A stretch of 64,000 nt of DNA. Source: Zeimonas sp046347945 (GTDB lineage: Bacteria > Pseudomonadota > Gammaproteobacteria > Burkholderiales > Burkholderiaceae_E). Under the pieces are notes generated by a model that ran no database searches, was not told the origin of the DNA, and saw only the letters and a program-made list of their open reading frames with translations. Location: contig JAXMFB010000008.1 in the NCBI GenBank assembly GCA_046347945.1, forward strand, positions 1-64,000, in the 5' to 3' direction. How positions within the stretch are numbered: the stretch's first letter is position 1; each line of letters opens with the position of its first letter. Of the stretch, positions 6,716 through 16,082 are shown piece after piece. The position numbers and the translations under genes were made by a program.

Positions 6716-9230
6716 CGGGGTCGTCGGTCAGGCGCACCCGCCAGTAGCGCCGGTCGTCGATGCGCGAGCGCTCGAGCCGCGGCTCGCGCCCCGGCGCGTA
6801 CGTGAGCACGATGGCGCCGTCGCGGTCGCTTCGAAGCAGCGCGATACCCGCTGCGCGGTAGCGGGCCTCCACCCGCTGCGCCGGGTGCCCGTAGCGGTTG
6901 CGAAAGCCCAGCTGCGCGATCGCGTGGGTGGGCGCGACCGCCTCGAGGAATTCCGCGCTCGACGAGGTGCCGCTGCCGTGGTGCGGCGCGAGCATCAGCT
7001 CGGAACGCAGACCGTGAGACCCGTACGCCGCCACCAGGGCCCGCTCCTGCGCAGCCTCGATGTCGCCGGTCAGAAGCACGCGCGCCGCGCGCGCGACGAT
7101 GCGCAGCACGCAACTCGACGCGTTGGTCGGGGACCTGGCGCCGCGCGCCGGCTGCGCACCAGGATGCAGCACTTCGAAGGCCACCTCGCCCCAGCGCCAG
7201 GCGTGTCCGCGACGACAGTCGTGGAACGGGCGGCCGGCGTCGCGCGCCGGGTGCTCGACGGGTAGCGATCCGGCGATCCAGTCGATGCGCAGGTTGCGCA
7301 GCAGGCTCGGCAGGCCGCCCGAGTGATCCGAATCGAGATGCGAAACCACCACGGCATCCAGGTGATCGATGCCGCGGGCACGCAGCCACGGCAGGATCAC
7401 CCGCGCGCCGGCCTCGGAATCGCCGCCGTACAGCGGACCGGCGTCGTAGAGGAGGCGCCGCTCGGGCGTCTCGACCAGCACCGCCATCCCCTGCCCGACA
7501 TCGAACGCGGTGACGCGCAGCGCCCCGGGCGCGGGCAGGTCGGCAGCCGGCGCCACCAGTGGCAACAAGCCGGCGAAGGCCGCGCGCCGGGCCGGCACCG
7601 GAACCGGCCACAACACCAGCGCAATCGCGGCCGCCGCAAGCGTGAGCGCGACCCCGTCGGGTCGTGCGAGCACCACGGTCGACAACGGCGCTGCGGCCAT
7701 CGGTTCGAGCAGGTCGAGCATCGCCCCGGTGACGAGCGCGGCCAGGGACAGCAGGGCCGTACCGATCGTCGGCGCCCAGGGCAGGCACGCGCTGGCAAGC
7801 ATCGCCAGCGGCGTGATCAGCGCCGAGACGAGCGGAATCGCCAACGCGTTGGCAAGCGGCCCGACCAGCGATACCGACGAGAAGAACAGCGCGCCCAGCG
7901 GCACCAGGGCGAGGGTCGCTGCCCACTGGGTGCGCGCCGCTTCGGCGAACAGTTCGCGGGCGCGCTGCAGCCGGACCGCCGTTCGAGTCGGCGTGCCACG
8001 CGTCGATGGCGGCGCAGCCTCGCGCAGCCGTCGCGCCGAACCGTGCAGCGTGATCGCGGCGACGGCCGCAAACGACAGCCAGAAACCGGCCGCCAGCGGC
8101 GCCCAGGGGTCGAGCACGGTCACGACGCCTGCCGCGAGCGCGAGAACGTGCAGCATCGAGCGCGATCGACCGCTGGCCAGCGAGACGCCTGCGACCAGCA
8201 GCATCCAGCAGGTACGCTGGGCCGGAATGCCCCAGCCTGCAAGTCCCGCGTAGAGGAACGCCGTGGCGACGCCGACCAGCCACGCGATGCGACCGGCCGG
8301 CCAGCGCAGCAGCAGGCCGCTGCGCGCGACCAGGCGCGAACGCAGCACACGCCGCGCGAGCACCACCGACAGTCCGGCCAGCATCGTGATGTGCAGCCCG
8401 GAGATGCTCATCAGGTGCCCGATGCCGGTCTTGTTGAAGATCTCCCACCAGCGCGATGGAATCGCGGCCTGGTCGCCGACGACCAGCGCGACCAGCACGC
8501 CGGCCGCATCCTCGCGTGCATCGGCGAGCGCTTCGCGCATCGCGTCGCGCAAGCGTGTGCGCGCCAACTCGAAGGCTGTGCCGGCCGTGAAGCCGGCGTC
8601 GAGCCGCTCGTTGCGGAAGGAACCACGGCGCGAGGCGCGCACATAGCCGGTCGCGGCGATGCCTTCCTCGAGCGCGCGCAGCTCGGCATCGAAGGCACCG
8701 GGATTGTGCAGCGCGTGGGGACGCTTGAGCCGGACGTCGAGGTGCCAGCGTTCGCCGGGCAGCGGCGTCGACGATTGCCCGGCATCGTCCGCGTCGCGGT
8801 CCGCACCCGGGGCGGCGAACCCCTGCCAGCTCAGCCGCACGCGGCGCGCGTGCGGGCAGTCCGCCACGGCAGGCACGCACCGCTCGATGTCGAACGCGAA
8901 GCGGGTGCCACGGTCGGCAGCGATCGGCATCGATGCGACTCGCCCGACGACGACGAAATCGCGCCCCTCCTGCTCGGGCCGCAACCGATCGGCCATCCCG
9001 CGCTCGGCTGCGCCGAGTACCCAGCCGGCCGCCGCGATGCCGACCGCGACCAGGCGCCACGGATGGCGGTCGGCACGCGTCGCGAGCACGAGGACCGCGA
9101 GCCCGCCCAGCAGCAACGCTGCGGCGACGTGCCCGCCGGGCAGCGCGGGCAGCCGATGCACGAGCAGCGCCGCGGCGACGATCGGTGCCGGCAACGGAAC
9201 GGCGCTGCAGAGTGCAACGAGCGATCGCAT
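6609..9230 (-). CDS. comEC: ComEC/Rec2 DNA internalization channel protein
   Basis: An 873-residue inner-membrane protein. It has N-terminal membrane helices and a DUF4131-like region, then the Competence domain with ALVVGDQAAIP and GIGHLMSISGLHITM (about residues 245-520, many helices). A C-terminal metallo-beta-lactamase-like domain has FDVGQGMAVLVE, SHLDSDHSGG, LLTGDIE and LAPHHGSGTS. ComEC carries single-stranded DNA across the membrane in natural transformation. It lies downstream of tatD on the same strand with a 48-bp gap, and tatD-comEC adjacency is common in betaproteobacteria. The last 35 or so residues, rich in Pro, Arg and Ser, lie antisense to the end of the dehydrogenase gene and look like read-through rather than domain sequence. 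Confidence 0.92.
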   Translation of the reverse strand: MRSLVALCSAVPLPAPIVAAALLVHRLPALPGGHVAAALLLGGLAVLVLATRADRHPWRLVAVGIAAAGWVLGAAERGMADRLRPEQEGRDFVVVGRVASMPIAADRGTRFAFDIERCVPAVADCPHARRVRLSWQGFAAPGADRDADDAGQSSTPLPGERWHLDVRLKRPHALHNPGAFDAELRALEEGIAATGYVRASRRGSFRNERLDAGFTAGTAFELARTRLRDAMREALADAREDAAGVLVALVVGDQAAIPSRWWEIFNKTGIGHLMSISGLHITMLAGLSVVLARRVLRSRLVARSGLLLRWPAGRIAWLVGVATAFLYAGLAGWGIPAQRTCWMLLVAGVSLASGRSRSMLHVLALAAGVVTVLDPWAPLAAGFWLSFAAVAAITLHGSARRLREAAPPSTRGTPTRTAVRLQRARELFAEAARTQWAATLALVPLGALFFSSVSLVGPLANALAIPLVSALITPLAMLASACLPWAPTIGTALLSLAALVTGAMLDLLEPMAAAPLSTVVLARPDGVALTLAAAAIALVLWPVPVPARRAAFAGLLPLVAPAADLPAPGALRVTAFDVGQGMAVLVETPERRLLYDAGPLYGGDSEAGARVILPWLRARGIDHLDAVVVSHLDSDHSGGLPSLLRNLRIDWIAGSLPVEHPARDAGRPFHDCRRGHAWRWGEVAFEVLHPGAQPARGARSPTNASSCVLRIVARAARVLLTGDIEAAQERALVAAYGSHGLRSELMLAPHHGSGTSSSAEFLEAVAPTHAIAQLGFRNRYGHPAQRVEARYRAAGIALLRSDRDGAIVLTYAPGREPRLERSRIDDRRYWRVRLTDDPAIGPSSPRPSPTPRRAPARPRASTGTPSARRVARA

Positions 9231-9278
9231 CGCCCGATGCTAGGCAGCGCCGGGTGGCGCCGCCATCGACCGGGGGAA

Positions 9279-10094
9279 CTAGCCCGTCGGCCGAGGACCG
9301 GCGTCGCGAACGACAGCGGCCGCCATCCGCGGCATCACGCGCAGCGCATTGCTCGCGGTTCGCTTCGCGGCGAGCTCGACCGGCTCGCCGCGCAACTCCG
9401 CGAACACCTGCGCGATTCGCACGAGTTGCGCCGGCTCGTTGCGGCGACGCGCGATCCACGCCGGAGGGATGTCGGGCGCGTCGGTCTCGAGCACGTGGGC
9501 CTCGCCGGGCAGCTCGCGCACCAGCCTGCGGATCTGCAGCGCGCGATCGAAGGTCATCGCGCCGCCGAACCCGAGCGCGATGCCGAGCTGGAGGTACTGC
9601 GCCGCCTGCTGCACGCTGCCGTTGAACGCGTGCGCGATGCCTCCGGGCGGCCGCACGCTGCGCAGGTGCTTGAGGACCACGTCTTGCGAGCGCCGCACGT
9701 GCATCAGCACCGGAAGCCCGAACTCGCGGGCGAGTTCGAGCTGCGCGCGGAAGTATCGCTCCTGGCGCGCCCGATCGAGCCCCGGTTCGAAGAAGTCGAG
9801 CCCGATCTCGCCCACCGCGAGCAGCGCCGGATCGTCGATCGTCGCCTCGAGCGCGTGGCGCAGCCGCGCGAGGTCGTCCTCGCCGGCGCGGTCGACGTAG
9901 AGCGGATGGATGCCCAGCGCATAGCCGATGCGAGCATCCGCGGCGGCCAGCGCGCGCACCGCGTCGAAGCTGGCGACGTCGACGGCCGGAACGACGATCG
10001 CCGCCACGCCGGACGCGAACGCGCGCTCGCGCACCGCGTCGCGATCGGCGTCGTACTCGGCGGCGTCGAGGTGGCAGTGCGTGTCGATCAGCAT
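9279..10094 (-). CDS. tatD: TatD family metal-dependent hydrolase
   Basis: A 271-residue TIM-barrel hydrolase beginning MLIDTHCHLDAAEYD with the HxH metal motif. GEIGLDFFEPG supplies the metal-bridging Glu, VLMHVRRSQD a His, and VLETDAPDIPPAW the catalytic Asp region. TatD-like enzymes are Mg-dependent 3'-5' exonucleases or phosphoesterases. The ATG at 10094 was chosen because everything further upstream in frame lacks homology and lies antisense to other sequence. It sits between the frameshifted tctC-like gene and comEC, all on the minus strand. Confidence 0.9.
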   Translation of the reverse strand: MLIDTHCHLDAAEYDADRDAVRERAFASGVAAIVVPAVDVASFDAVRALAAADARIGYALGIHPLYVDRAGEDDLARLRHALEATIDDPALLAVGEIGLDFFEPGLDRARQERYFRAQLELAREFGLPVLMHVRRSQDVVLKHLRSVRPPGGIAHAFNGSVQQAAQYLQLGIALGFGGAMTFDRALQIRRLVRELPGEAHVLETDAPDIPPAWIARRRNEPAQLVRIAQVFAELRGEPVELAAKRTASNALRVMPRMAAAVVRDAGPRPTG

Positions 10095-10138
10095 CGGCGC
10101 CGCGCCCCGGGCGGCCGCGCGCAGCGGCCCGCGGGACC

Positions 10139-11133
10139 TCAGTCGATCGTCGCGCCGCTGCGGCGGATGATCGGGGTCATCACCTCGCGCTCCTTCAGCA
10201 TGAACTTGCGCAGGTCCTCGATCGATCCCCCGATGGGCTCCATGTACTGCGAGTGCATCCGCTCGCGGACTTCCGGCATCGCCAGCACCGCGTTGATCTC
10301 GCGGTTCATCCGCTCGACGATCGGCGTCGGCGTCGACGCCGGCGCCATGAACGCCATCCACGCCGTGCTCTCGATCTCCGGCAGTCCCGCTTCCTTCATC
10401 GTCGGGATGTCGGGCATCAGCGCGCTGCGCTTGCCGGTGGACACCGCCAGCGCGCGCAGCTTGCCGGCCTTGACCTGCGGCATCACCGCGACGGCCGGGA
10501 CGCACGAGAACTGCACGTCGCCCTGAAGGATGGACAGGATCGCCTGCGGCGAGGACGGATACGGGATGTGGACCGCGAAGGTACCGGTCTTCGCCTTCAG
10601 CAACTCGACACCCAGGTGAGACAGGCTGCCGACGCCGATCGACGAATAGTTGAACTTGCCGGGGTTGGCCTTCATCGCGTCGACCAGCCCCTTGAGCGAA
10701 GTGATGCCCGAGTCGGCGCGCACCGCGCAGACGTTCGCCTGGCCGCCGCCGAGCACCACCGGCCGCAGGTCGGTGAACGGGTCGTACGGAAGCTTCCTGT
10801 AGAGCACCGTGTTGTAGACCAGTGGGCCGTTCGTGCTGACCACGAACGTGTAGCCGTCGCCGGGCGCCTTGGCGACCGCGCCGGTGCCGACGTTGCCGCC
10901 CGCGCCCACCCGGTTCTCGACCAGCACCGGCTGGCCGAGCCTCTGCTGCAGCCGCTCGCCGACGATTCGCGCGAACACGTCGGGGGACGATCCGCTGCCG
11001 TAGGGATGACGACCTTGATCGGCCGGCTCGGCCAGCCGGGGTCGGCTCCCTGCGCGGCCGCGCTCGTGGCCACGGACAGCGCGGCGATGGCGGCGAACAG
11101 GGCGCCGATCGGGCGATGCAGCGTTTTCTTCAT
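10139..11133 (-). pseudogene. Bug/TctC-family periplasmic substrate-binding protein, single frameshift
   Basis: The ATG at 11133 starts a signal peptide (cleavage after SAAAQ, about residue 28) and mature RPIKVVIP. The frame is then lost. Adding one G to the run at 11003-11005 restores VVIPYGSGSSPDVFARIV and joins the rest: GAGGNVGTGAVAKAPGDGYT, the ligand-binding loop near NYSSIGVGS, and a complete C-terminus. These Bug proteins bind carboxylates for tripartite tricarboxylate transporters and are hugely expanded in Burkholderiales. It is inserted between lolD and tatD. The lesion is a one-base homopolymer indel in otherwise conserved sequence, so it may be an assembly error. Confidence 0.82.
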
Positions 11134-11167
11134 CTTCGACTCCGCACGAAGGGTTCTGGAAAGAGGT

Positions 11168-11917
11168 TCACCGGTCCCGATCGTCCGCCAGAATGCGTCC
11201 GTCGCGCAACTGAAGGACCCGGTCGGCGCGCGACGCGAGTTCGCGATCGTGGGTGACGATGACGAAGGCCACGCCGAGCTCGCGCGACAGGGTCTCCATC
11301 AGTTCGTAGACGTGCGCCGCGGTCGCGCTGTCGAGGTTGCCGGTGGGCTCGTCGGCAAGCACGCATCTCGGCTCGGTGACCAGCGCGCGCGCGAGCGCGA
11401 CGCGCTGGCGCTCGCCGCCCGACAGCTGGCCGGGCGGGTGCTCGAGGCGCGCGGCGAGCCCCACCCGCTCCAGCGTCTTCGCTGCGCGTCGCCGGGCGTC
11501 GTCGGCGCGCATCCGGCGGATTCGCAAGGGCATCGCGACGTTGTCCAGCGCGCTGAACTCGGGCAGCAGGTGGTGAAACTGGTACACGAAGCCGAGCAGG
11601 CGATTGCGCCGGGCGCCCAACTCGGCCTGCGACAGGCCCGCGATCGGCTGCGACTGCCAGAGCACCTCGCCGCCGGTGACCTCGTCGAGGCCGCCGAGCA
11701 GGTGCAGCAGCGTGCTCTTGCCCGACCCCGATGCGCCCATGATCGCGACGCGCTCGCCGACGCCGATCTCGATGTCGACGCCGTGCAGCACCGGCACCGC
11801 CAGCGCCCCGGCACCGTAGACCTTGCGCAGGCCGCGGCTGCTCAGGACCGCGGCGGCCGTCCTGCCGGCCGCTGCCGGCGATGCGTTCATCGCCGTGGCC
11901 TGTCGCTCGCCGCTCAT
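11168..11917 (-). CDS. lolD: lipoprotein-releasing system ATP-binding protein LolD
   Basis: A 249-residue ABC ATPase. It has Walker A GASGSGKST (residues 61-69), a Q-loop in YQFHHLLPEFSALDN, the signature LSGGERQRVA, Walker B CVLADEPTGNLD and a switch His in IVTHDRELA. The YQFHHLLPEF string and pairing with a LolC/E permease identify LolD, which powers release of outer-membrane lipoproteins to LolA. The ATG at 11917 overlaps the permease stop by 4 bp (ATGA); a second in-frame ATG at 11890 is possible. It forms an operon with lolC. Confidence 0.93.
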   Translation of the reverse strand: MSGERQATAMNASPAAAGRTAAAVLSSRGLRKVYGAGALAVPVLHGVDIEIGVGERVAIMGASGSGKSTLLHLLGGLDEVTGGEVLWQSQPIAGLSQAELGARRNRLLGFVYQFHHLLPEFSALDNVAMPLRIRRMRADDARRRAAKTLERVGLAARLEHPPGQLSGGERQRVALARALVTEPRCVLADEPTGNLDSATAAHVYELMETLSRELGVAFVIVTHDRELASRADRVLQLRDGRILADDRDR

Positions 11918-13170
11918 TCGTATCGCAGCGCTTCGGCCGGCCGCACGCGCGAAGCGCGCCAACTCGGGTACAGCGTCGACGCCAGTGCGAGCACGCAGGC
12001 CGTGCCGCCGATCGCCACCACGTCGGGCAGGCGCAGGTCGCTGGGGAGGTAGTTGATGAAGTAGATGCCCTTGGGCAGCACCTGGAACCCGAACACCGAT
12101 TCGACCCACGCGGTCACGGGGCCGATGTTGAGCGCCAGCAGCACGCCCAGCACGACGCCCATCAGCGTGCCGAGCAGGCCGACCGACGCACCCTGGACGA
12201 CGAAGATGCGCATGATGCTCGCGGGCGTCGCGCCCAGCGTGCGCAGGATGGCGATGTCGGATTGCTTGTCGGTCACCGTCATGACCAGCATCGACACCAG
12301 GTTGAACGCCGCCACTGCCATGATCAGCGTCAGGATGATGAACATCATCCGCTTCTCGATCTGCACCGCCGCGAACCAGTTGCGGTTCTCGGCCGACCAG
12401 TCGCGAATCAGCAGGTCGCCGCTCATCGTGTGGGCGAGCTCGTTGGCGACCCGGGGCGCGGCGAGCATGTCGCGCGTCCTGAGCCTCACGCCGCTCACGC
12501 CCTCGACCCGGAACAGCTTCGCGGCGTCCTCGATGTTCATCAGCAGCAGGCTCGAATCGTATTCGTAGTGCCCGGCCCGGAACACCGCCACGACGGTGAG
12601 CTGGCGCAGCCGCGGCACCAGGCCCGCCGGCGTCGCGGTGCCCTGCGGCGCGATCAGCGTCAGCTTCGATCCGACGTCGAGCAGCAGCTGGTCGGCCAGC
12701 TCGCTGCCGATCGCGACGCCGAACTCGCCCGGACGGAGGTCGGAGAGCTTGCCGCGCTGCATCTGCCGCGCGAAATCGGCGACCTGCGGTTCGAGCGCCG
12801 GATCGATGCCCCGCACGAGCACGCCGCGCACGCTGCCCTCGTGGGACAGCATCGCCTGGCCGGCCACGTAGGGCGCGCCGCCCACGACCGCCGGGTTGAG
12901 CCGCGCCTGCGCCAGCACCGAGGGCCAGTCGGTCATCGGCGTGCGGCCCGCCAGCACCTCGATGTGCGCCAGCACCGAGAGCATGCGGTCGCGCACTTCC
13001 TTCTGGAAGCCGTTCATCACCGACAGCACGGTGATCAGCGCCGCCACCCCGAGCGCGATGCCCGCGACCGAAAGCGCCGAGATGAACGAGATGAAGCCGT
13101 TGCGCCGACCCGCGCGCCTGCTGGCTCGCGTGTAGCGAAGGCCGATGAAGAGTTCGTAGGGGAATGGCAT
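11914..13170 (-). CDS. lolC: lipoprotein-releasing system permease LolC/LolE
   Basis: A 418-residue MacB/FtsX-type permease with an N-terminal helix (FISFISALSVAGIALGVAALITVLS region, residues 24-50), a large periplasmic domain and three C-terminal helices. The opening PYELFIGLRYTRA and VLSVMNGFQKEVRDRML are hallmark LolC/E sequences. It works with LolD to extract lipoproteins from the inner membrane. A single permease gene suggests the LolF-like one-permease arrangement found outside Enterobacteria. The start at 13170 is set by homology; an in-frame extension of about 87 residues upstream would read antisense through the rpfE-like gene. Confidence 0.92.
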   Translation of the reverse strand: MPFPYELFIGLRYTRASRRAGRRNGFISFISALSVAGIALGVAALITVLSVMNGFQKEVRDRMLSVLAHIEVLAGRTPMTDWPSVLAQARLNPAVVGGAPYVAGQAMLSHEGSVRGVLVRGIDPALEPQVADFARQMQRGKLSDLRPGEFGVAIGSELADQLLLDVGSKLTLIAPQGTATPAGLVPRLRQLTVVAVFRAGHYEYDSSLLLMNIEDAAKLFRVEGVSGVRLRTRDMLAAPRVANELAHTMSGDLLIRDWSAENRNWFAAVQIEKRMMFIILTLIMAVAAFNLVSMLVMTVTDKQSDIAILRTLGATPASIMRIFVVQGASVGLLGTLMGVVLGVLLALNIGPVTAWVESVFGFQVLPKGIYFINYLPSDLRLPDVVAIGGTACVLALASTLYPSWRASRVRPAEALRYE

Positions 13171-13204
13171 CTGGGACGCCGGCAGTTTGCCATAGAATCC
13201 AGCG

Positions 13205-14315
13205 GTGACCACCACCATCCTGTGCGCCGGCGCGCTCGCCCGTCCGCACTCGGCGGCGCGCGGCAGCGGGCCCGAAACCGGCGCGCCCATACCGGCTCCG
13301 ATCGCCGACGGCGCCCTCGCCCGAACGATTCGCCGCGCACGCGTCGCCGCGCGCGCCCGGCAGTCGGCGCTGGTGCCCGACGCGCTGCCCGACGAGGCCT
13401 GGCTGCGCGAGCGCTTCGCGCTCGACGGCACCGTGGCGGCCTGCGCGCTTCCCGCCTCGCGCGGACCCGACCCCGATGTCCTGGTCCGGCCGGTTCACCT
13501 GCAGCTGGCCATGGACCACCTCGTGCTGGCGCCGCTGCACGGCCTCGACCTCGCGAGCGACGAGGCCGGGACGCTCGCCGCCCACGCCAACGCGATGCTC
13601 GCCGACGAGGGCCTGCGGCTGCGCGTCGTCGAGCCCGACGCCTGGCGGCTCGAGTCGATCGACGCGGGCGGCGGCGCCTCCGATCTTGCGGGCGTGGCGC
13701 AACTGCTCGCTCGCAGCGCTCGCATGGCTGCCGGCCGCAACGTCGATGCCTACCTGCCGAGCGGGGCCGCGGCGCGACGCTGGCGCCAGCTCGCCAACCT
13801 GGTCCAGATGGCCTGGTTCGAGCACCCGATCAACGCGACACGCGAAGCCGAGGGCAGGCTGCCGATCAACGGGCTGTGGCTCGAGGGATGCGCCGGCGGC
13901 GCCGGCGCGCGCCCTTTCGCGCGCGTCGTCACCACCGATCCCGCGATCGCCGGACTCGCGCAGCGCGCCGGTGTCGAAGCGCGGCTCGTCGGAATTCGGC
14001 GACCGCTCCGGCGGATTTGCAGCCGACTGGGGCGCTGCGGTGAGCGCACCTCGACGACGGCGGTGCCGTGCTGCTGGCGCCCGACTTCTGGCGGCAGGCG
14101 GTGAGCGACGGCGACCTGCACGACGAGCGCTGGGGCAACGCTTCGAACGCTGGTTCGAGGCGCTGCCTGGCGGCCGCGCCGCGAGTCGCCGCCCGTGACT
14201 TGCGGCTGGTGCTGACCGGCGAGCGCAGCACGACCGAGCTGGCGCGTCGCCCGCCGACCGCTGGAAGGCCTGGCGGCGCCTGGGCCTCGCGACGTGGCTG
14301 CGCGAGCACGCATGA
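13205..14315 (+). pseudogene. RpfE-like (COG4255-type) protein, multiply frameshifted at its 3' end
   Basis: It starts with GTG at 13205 and reads cleanly for about 260 residues, including PVHLQLAMDHLVLAP, RNVDAYLPSG, RWRQLANLVQMAWFEHPIN and LPINGLWLEG. I recognise these as the conserved protein encoded next to recJ in beta- and gammaproteobacteria, called RpfE in the Xanthomonas rpf cluster. From about 13,990 the coding signal jumps between frames: ADWGAAVSA, then LDDGGAVLLAPDFW, then QRFERWFEALPGG, then RWKAWRRLGLATWLREHA ending at TGA 14313-14315. At least four indels are needed. The rejoined end overlaps the recJ ATG by ATGA. Its biochemical function is unknown. Confidence 0.65.
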
Positions 14316-16037
14316 TCACCGTACGCGAAGTCCCGCAGGCGGCGCTCGAGCGGCTGCTGTCGGCCGGTGTGCCCGCCGTGATGGCGCGCCTGCTCGCCGC
14401 GCGCGGCATCGACGACGCCGCCGCGCTGTCGCGCGACCTCGCGCGTCTCGCGCCTCCCGACACGATGAAGGGGCTCGATGCCGCCGCGCGACTGCTCGCC
14501 GACGCGATCGCGCGCAGCGAGCGAATCTGCATCGTCGCCGACTACGACTGCGACGGCGCGACCGCCTGCCGCCGCGATCCGCGGCACCTGAGGGCGCTTG
14601 GGAGCCGCCCCCGGGCAGGTCGACTTCCTGGTGCCCAACCGGTTCGAGCACGGCTACGGCCTCACCGAGCCGGTGGTCGCGCTGGCGGCCCGGCATCCGC
14701 GCCTCGCGCCCTGACTGGCTGGTCACGGTCGATGAAGCGGCATGCGCCACGACGGCGTGGCGGCGGCCCGCGCGGCCGGCATGCGCGTGATCGTCACCGA
14801 TCACCACCTGCCTGCGGCGACGCTGCCGCAGGCCGACGCGATCGTCGACCTGAACCAGCCCGGCTGCGCGTCCCGAGCAAGCACCGCCGGGGTCGGCGTG
14901 ATGTTCTACCTGCTGCTCGCGCTGCGCGCCGAACTGCGCCGCCGCGACCCGGCGGCGCTGCAGCGCGCGCCGCTGCAACGACTGCTCGACCTGGTCGCGC
15001 TCGGCACCGTCGCCGACCTGGTCCGGCTCGACGGCAACAACCGGCTGCTCGTGGCGGCCGGGCTGCAGCGCATCCGCGCGGGCGCCGCCTGCGCCGGCGT
15101 GCGGGCGCTGCTGCGGATCGCCGGCCGGGATTCGCGGCGCGTCGGCAGCGCCGACCTCGGGCTTGCGGTCTGGCCGCGCATCAACGCCGCGGGCCGGCTC
15201 GCCGACATCTCTGCTGGGCATCGAGTGCCTGGTCACCGACGACGAAGGCCGCGCCGCCGAGCGCCGCCGCGCTCGACGCGATGAACCGCGAGCGTCGCGG
15301 CATCGAGAGCGCCATGCGCGACGAGGCCATCGCGGCGCTCGGCGCGCTGCCCGAACTCGGCGCCGGGCGAAAGTCGGTGGTGCTGCATCGCGAGGTGGCA
15401 CGAAGGGGTCATCGGCCTGGTCGCGAGTCGCGTGCAGCGCGTGCACCGGCCGACGTTCGCACTGGCCGCGTCGTCGGCCGATCCCGCAACGCTTCGCGGG
15501 TCGGGCCGGTCGATCGCCGGCGTGCATCTGCGCGACGTGCTCGACCTCGTCGACAAGCGCGCCGGGCCTGCTGCTGCGCTTGGCGGGCACGCCATGGCGG
15601 CCGGCCCGACGCTGCGCGCCGACAGGCTCGACGAGTTCGCGTCGCTGTTCGAGCGGGCCGTCGACGAGTTCGCCGATCCGGCCTGCTTCGCCGCGGCGCT
15701 CGCGACCGACGGCCCGCTGGCGCCCGACGAAATCGACCTGCCGCTGGTCGACGCGATCGAGGCCGAGGTCTGGGGCCAGGGTTTCGCGCCCCCGCTGTTC
15801 TGCGACCAGTTCGTCGTCGCGCGCCAGTCGATCGTGGCCGGGCGACACCTGAAGGCCGAGCTTCGCGCCGCTGCCGGCGCCCGGTTCGACGCGATCGCGT
15901 TCGGCCGCATCGAGCCGCTGCCCTCGCCCGCACGCATCGCCTACCGCCTGATGCGCGACGAGTACCAGGGCCTTGCCAGCGTGCGCCTGGTGATCGAGGC
16001 GGTCGAGCCGATGGTTGCCGCGGCGCATCGGGCATGA
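14312..16037 (+). pseudogene. recJ: single-stranded-DNA exonuclease RecJ, multiply frameshifted
   Basis: RecJ is the 5'-3' ssDNA exonuclease of recombination and mismatch repair. Its conserved blocks are all present but spread over all three plus frames: MITVREVPQA to IVADYDCDGATAC (motif I), VDFLVPNRFEHGYGL, DWLVTVD, VIVTDHHLP (DHH motif), LLDLVALGTVAD, INAAGRLAD, LGIECLVTDD, WHEGVIGLVASR, GGHAMAAG and the C-terminal OB region ending at 16037. Frame changes fall near 14560-14615, 14711, 14735, 15210, 15270, 15395 and 15560-15580. Each block is intact, with no obvious missense decay, which points to recent lesions or sequencing indels. The start ATG overlaps the upstream stop. Confidence 0.8.
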
Positions 16038-16046
16038 GGCGACCCG

Positions 16047-16052
16047 TATAAT
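16047..16052 (+). promoter_or_regulatory. -10 element of the prfB promoter
   Basis: A perfect TATAAT lies 31 bp upstream of the prfB ATG, just after the recJ stop. No convincing -35 hexamer is seen at 16-18 bp. It suggests that prfB-lysS has its own promoter inside the recJ-prfB junction. Confidence 0.45.
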
Positions 16053-16082
16053 GCACGGTTTGACCGAAGGACTACCGTTCCG

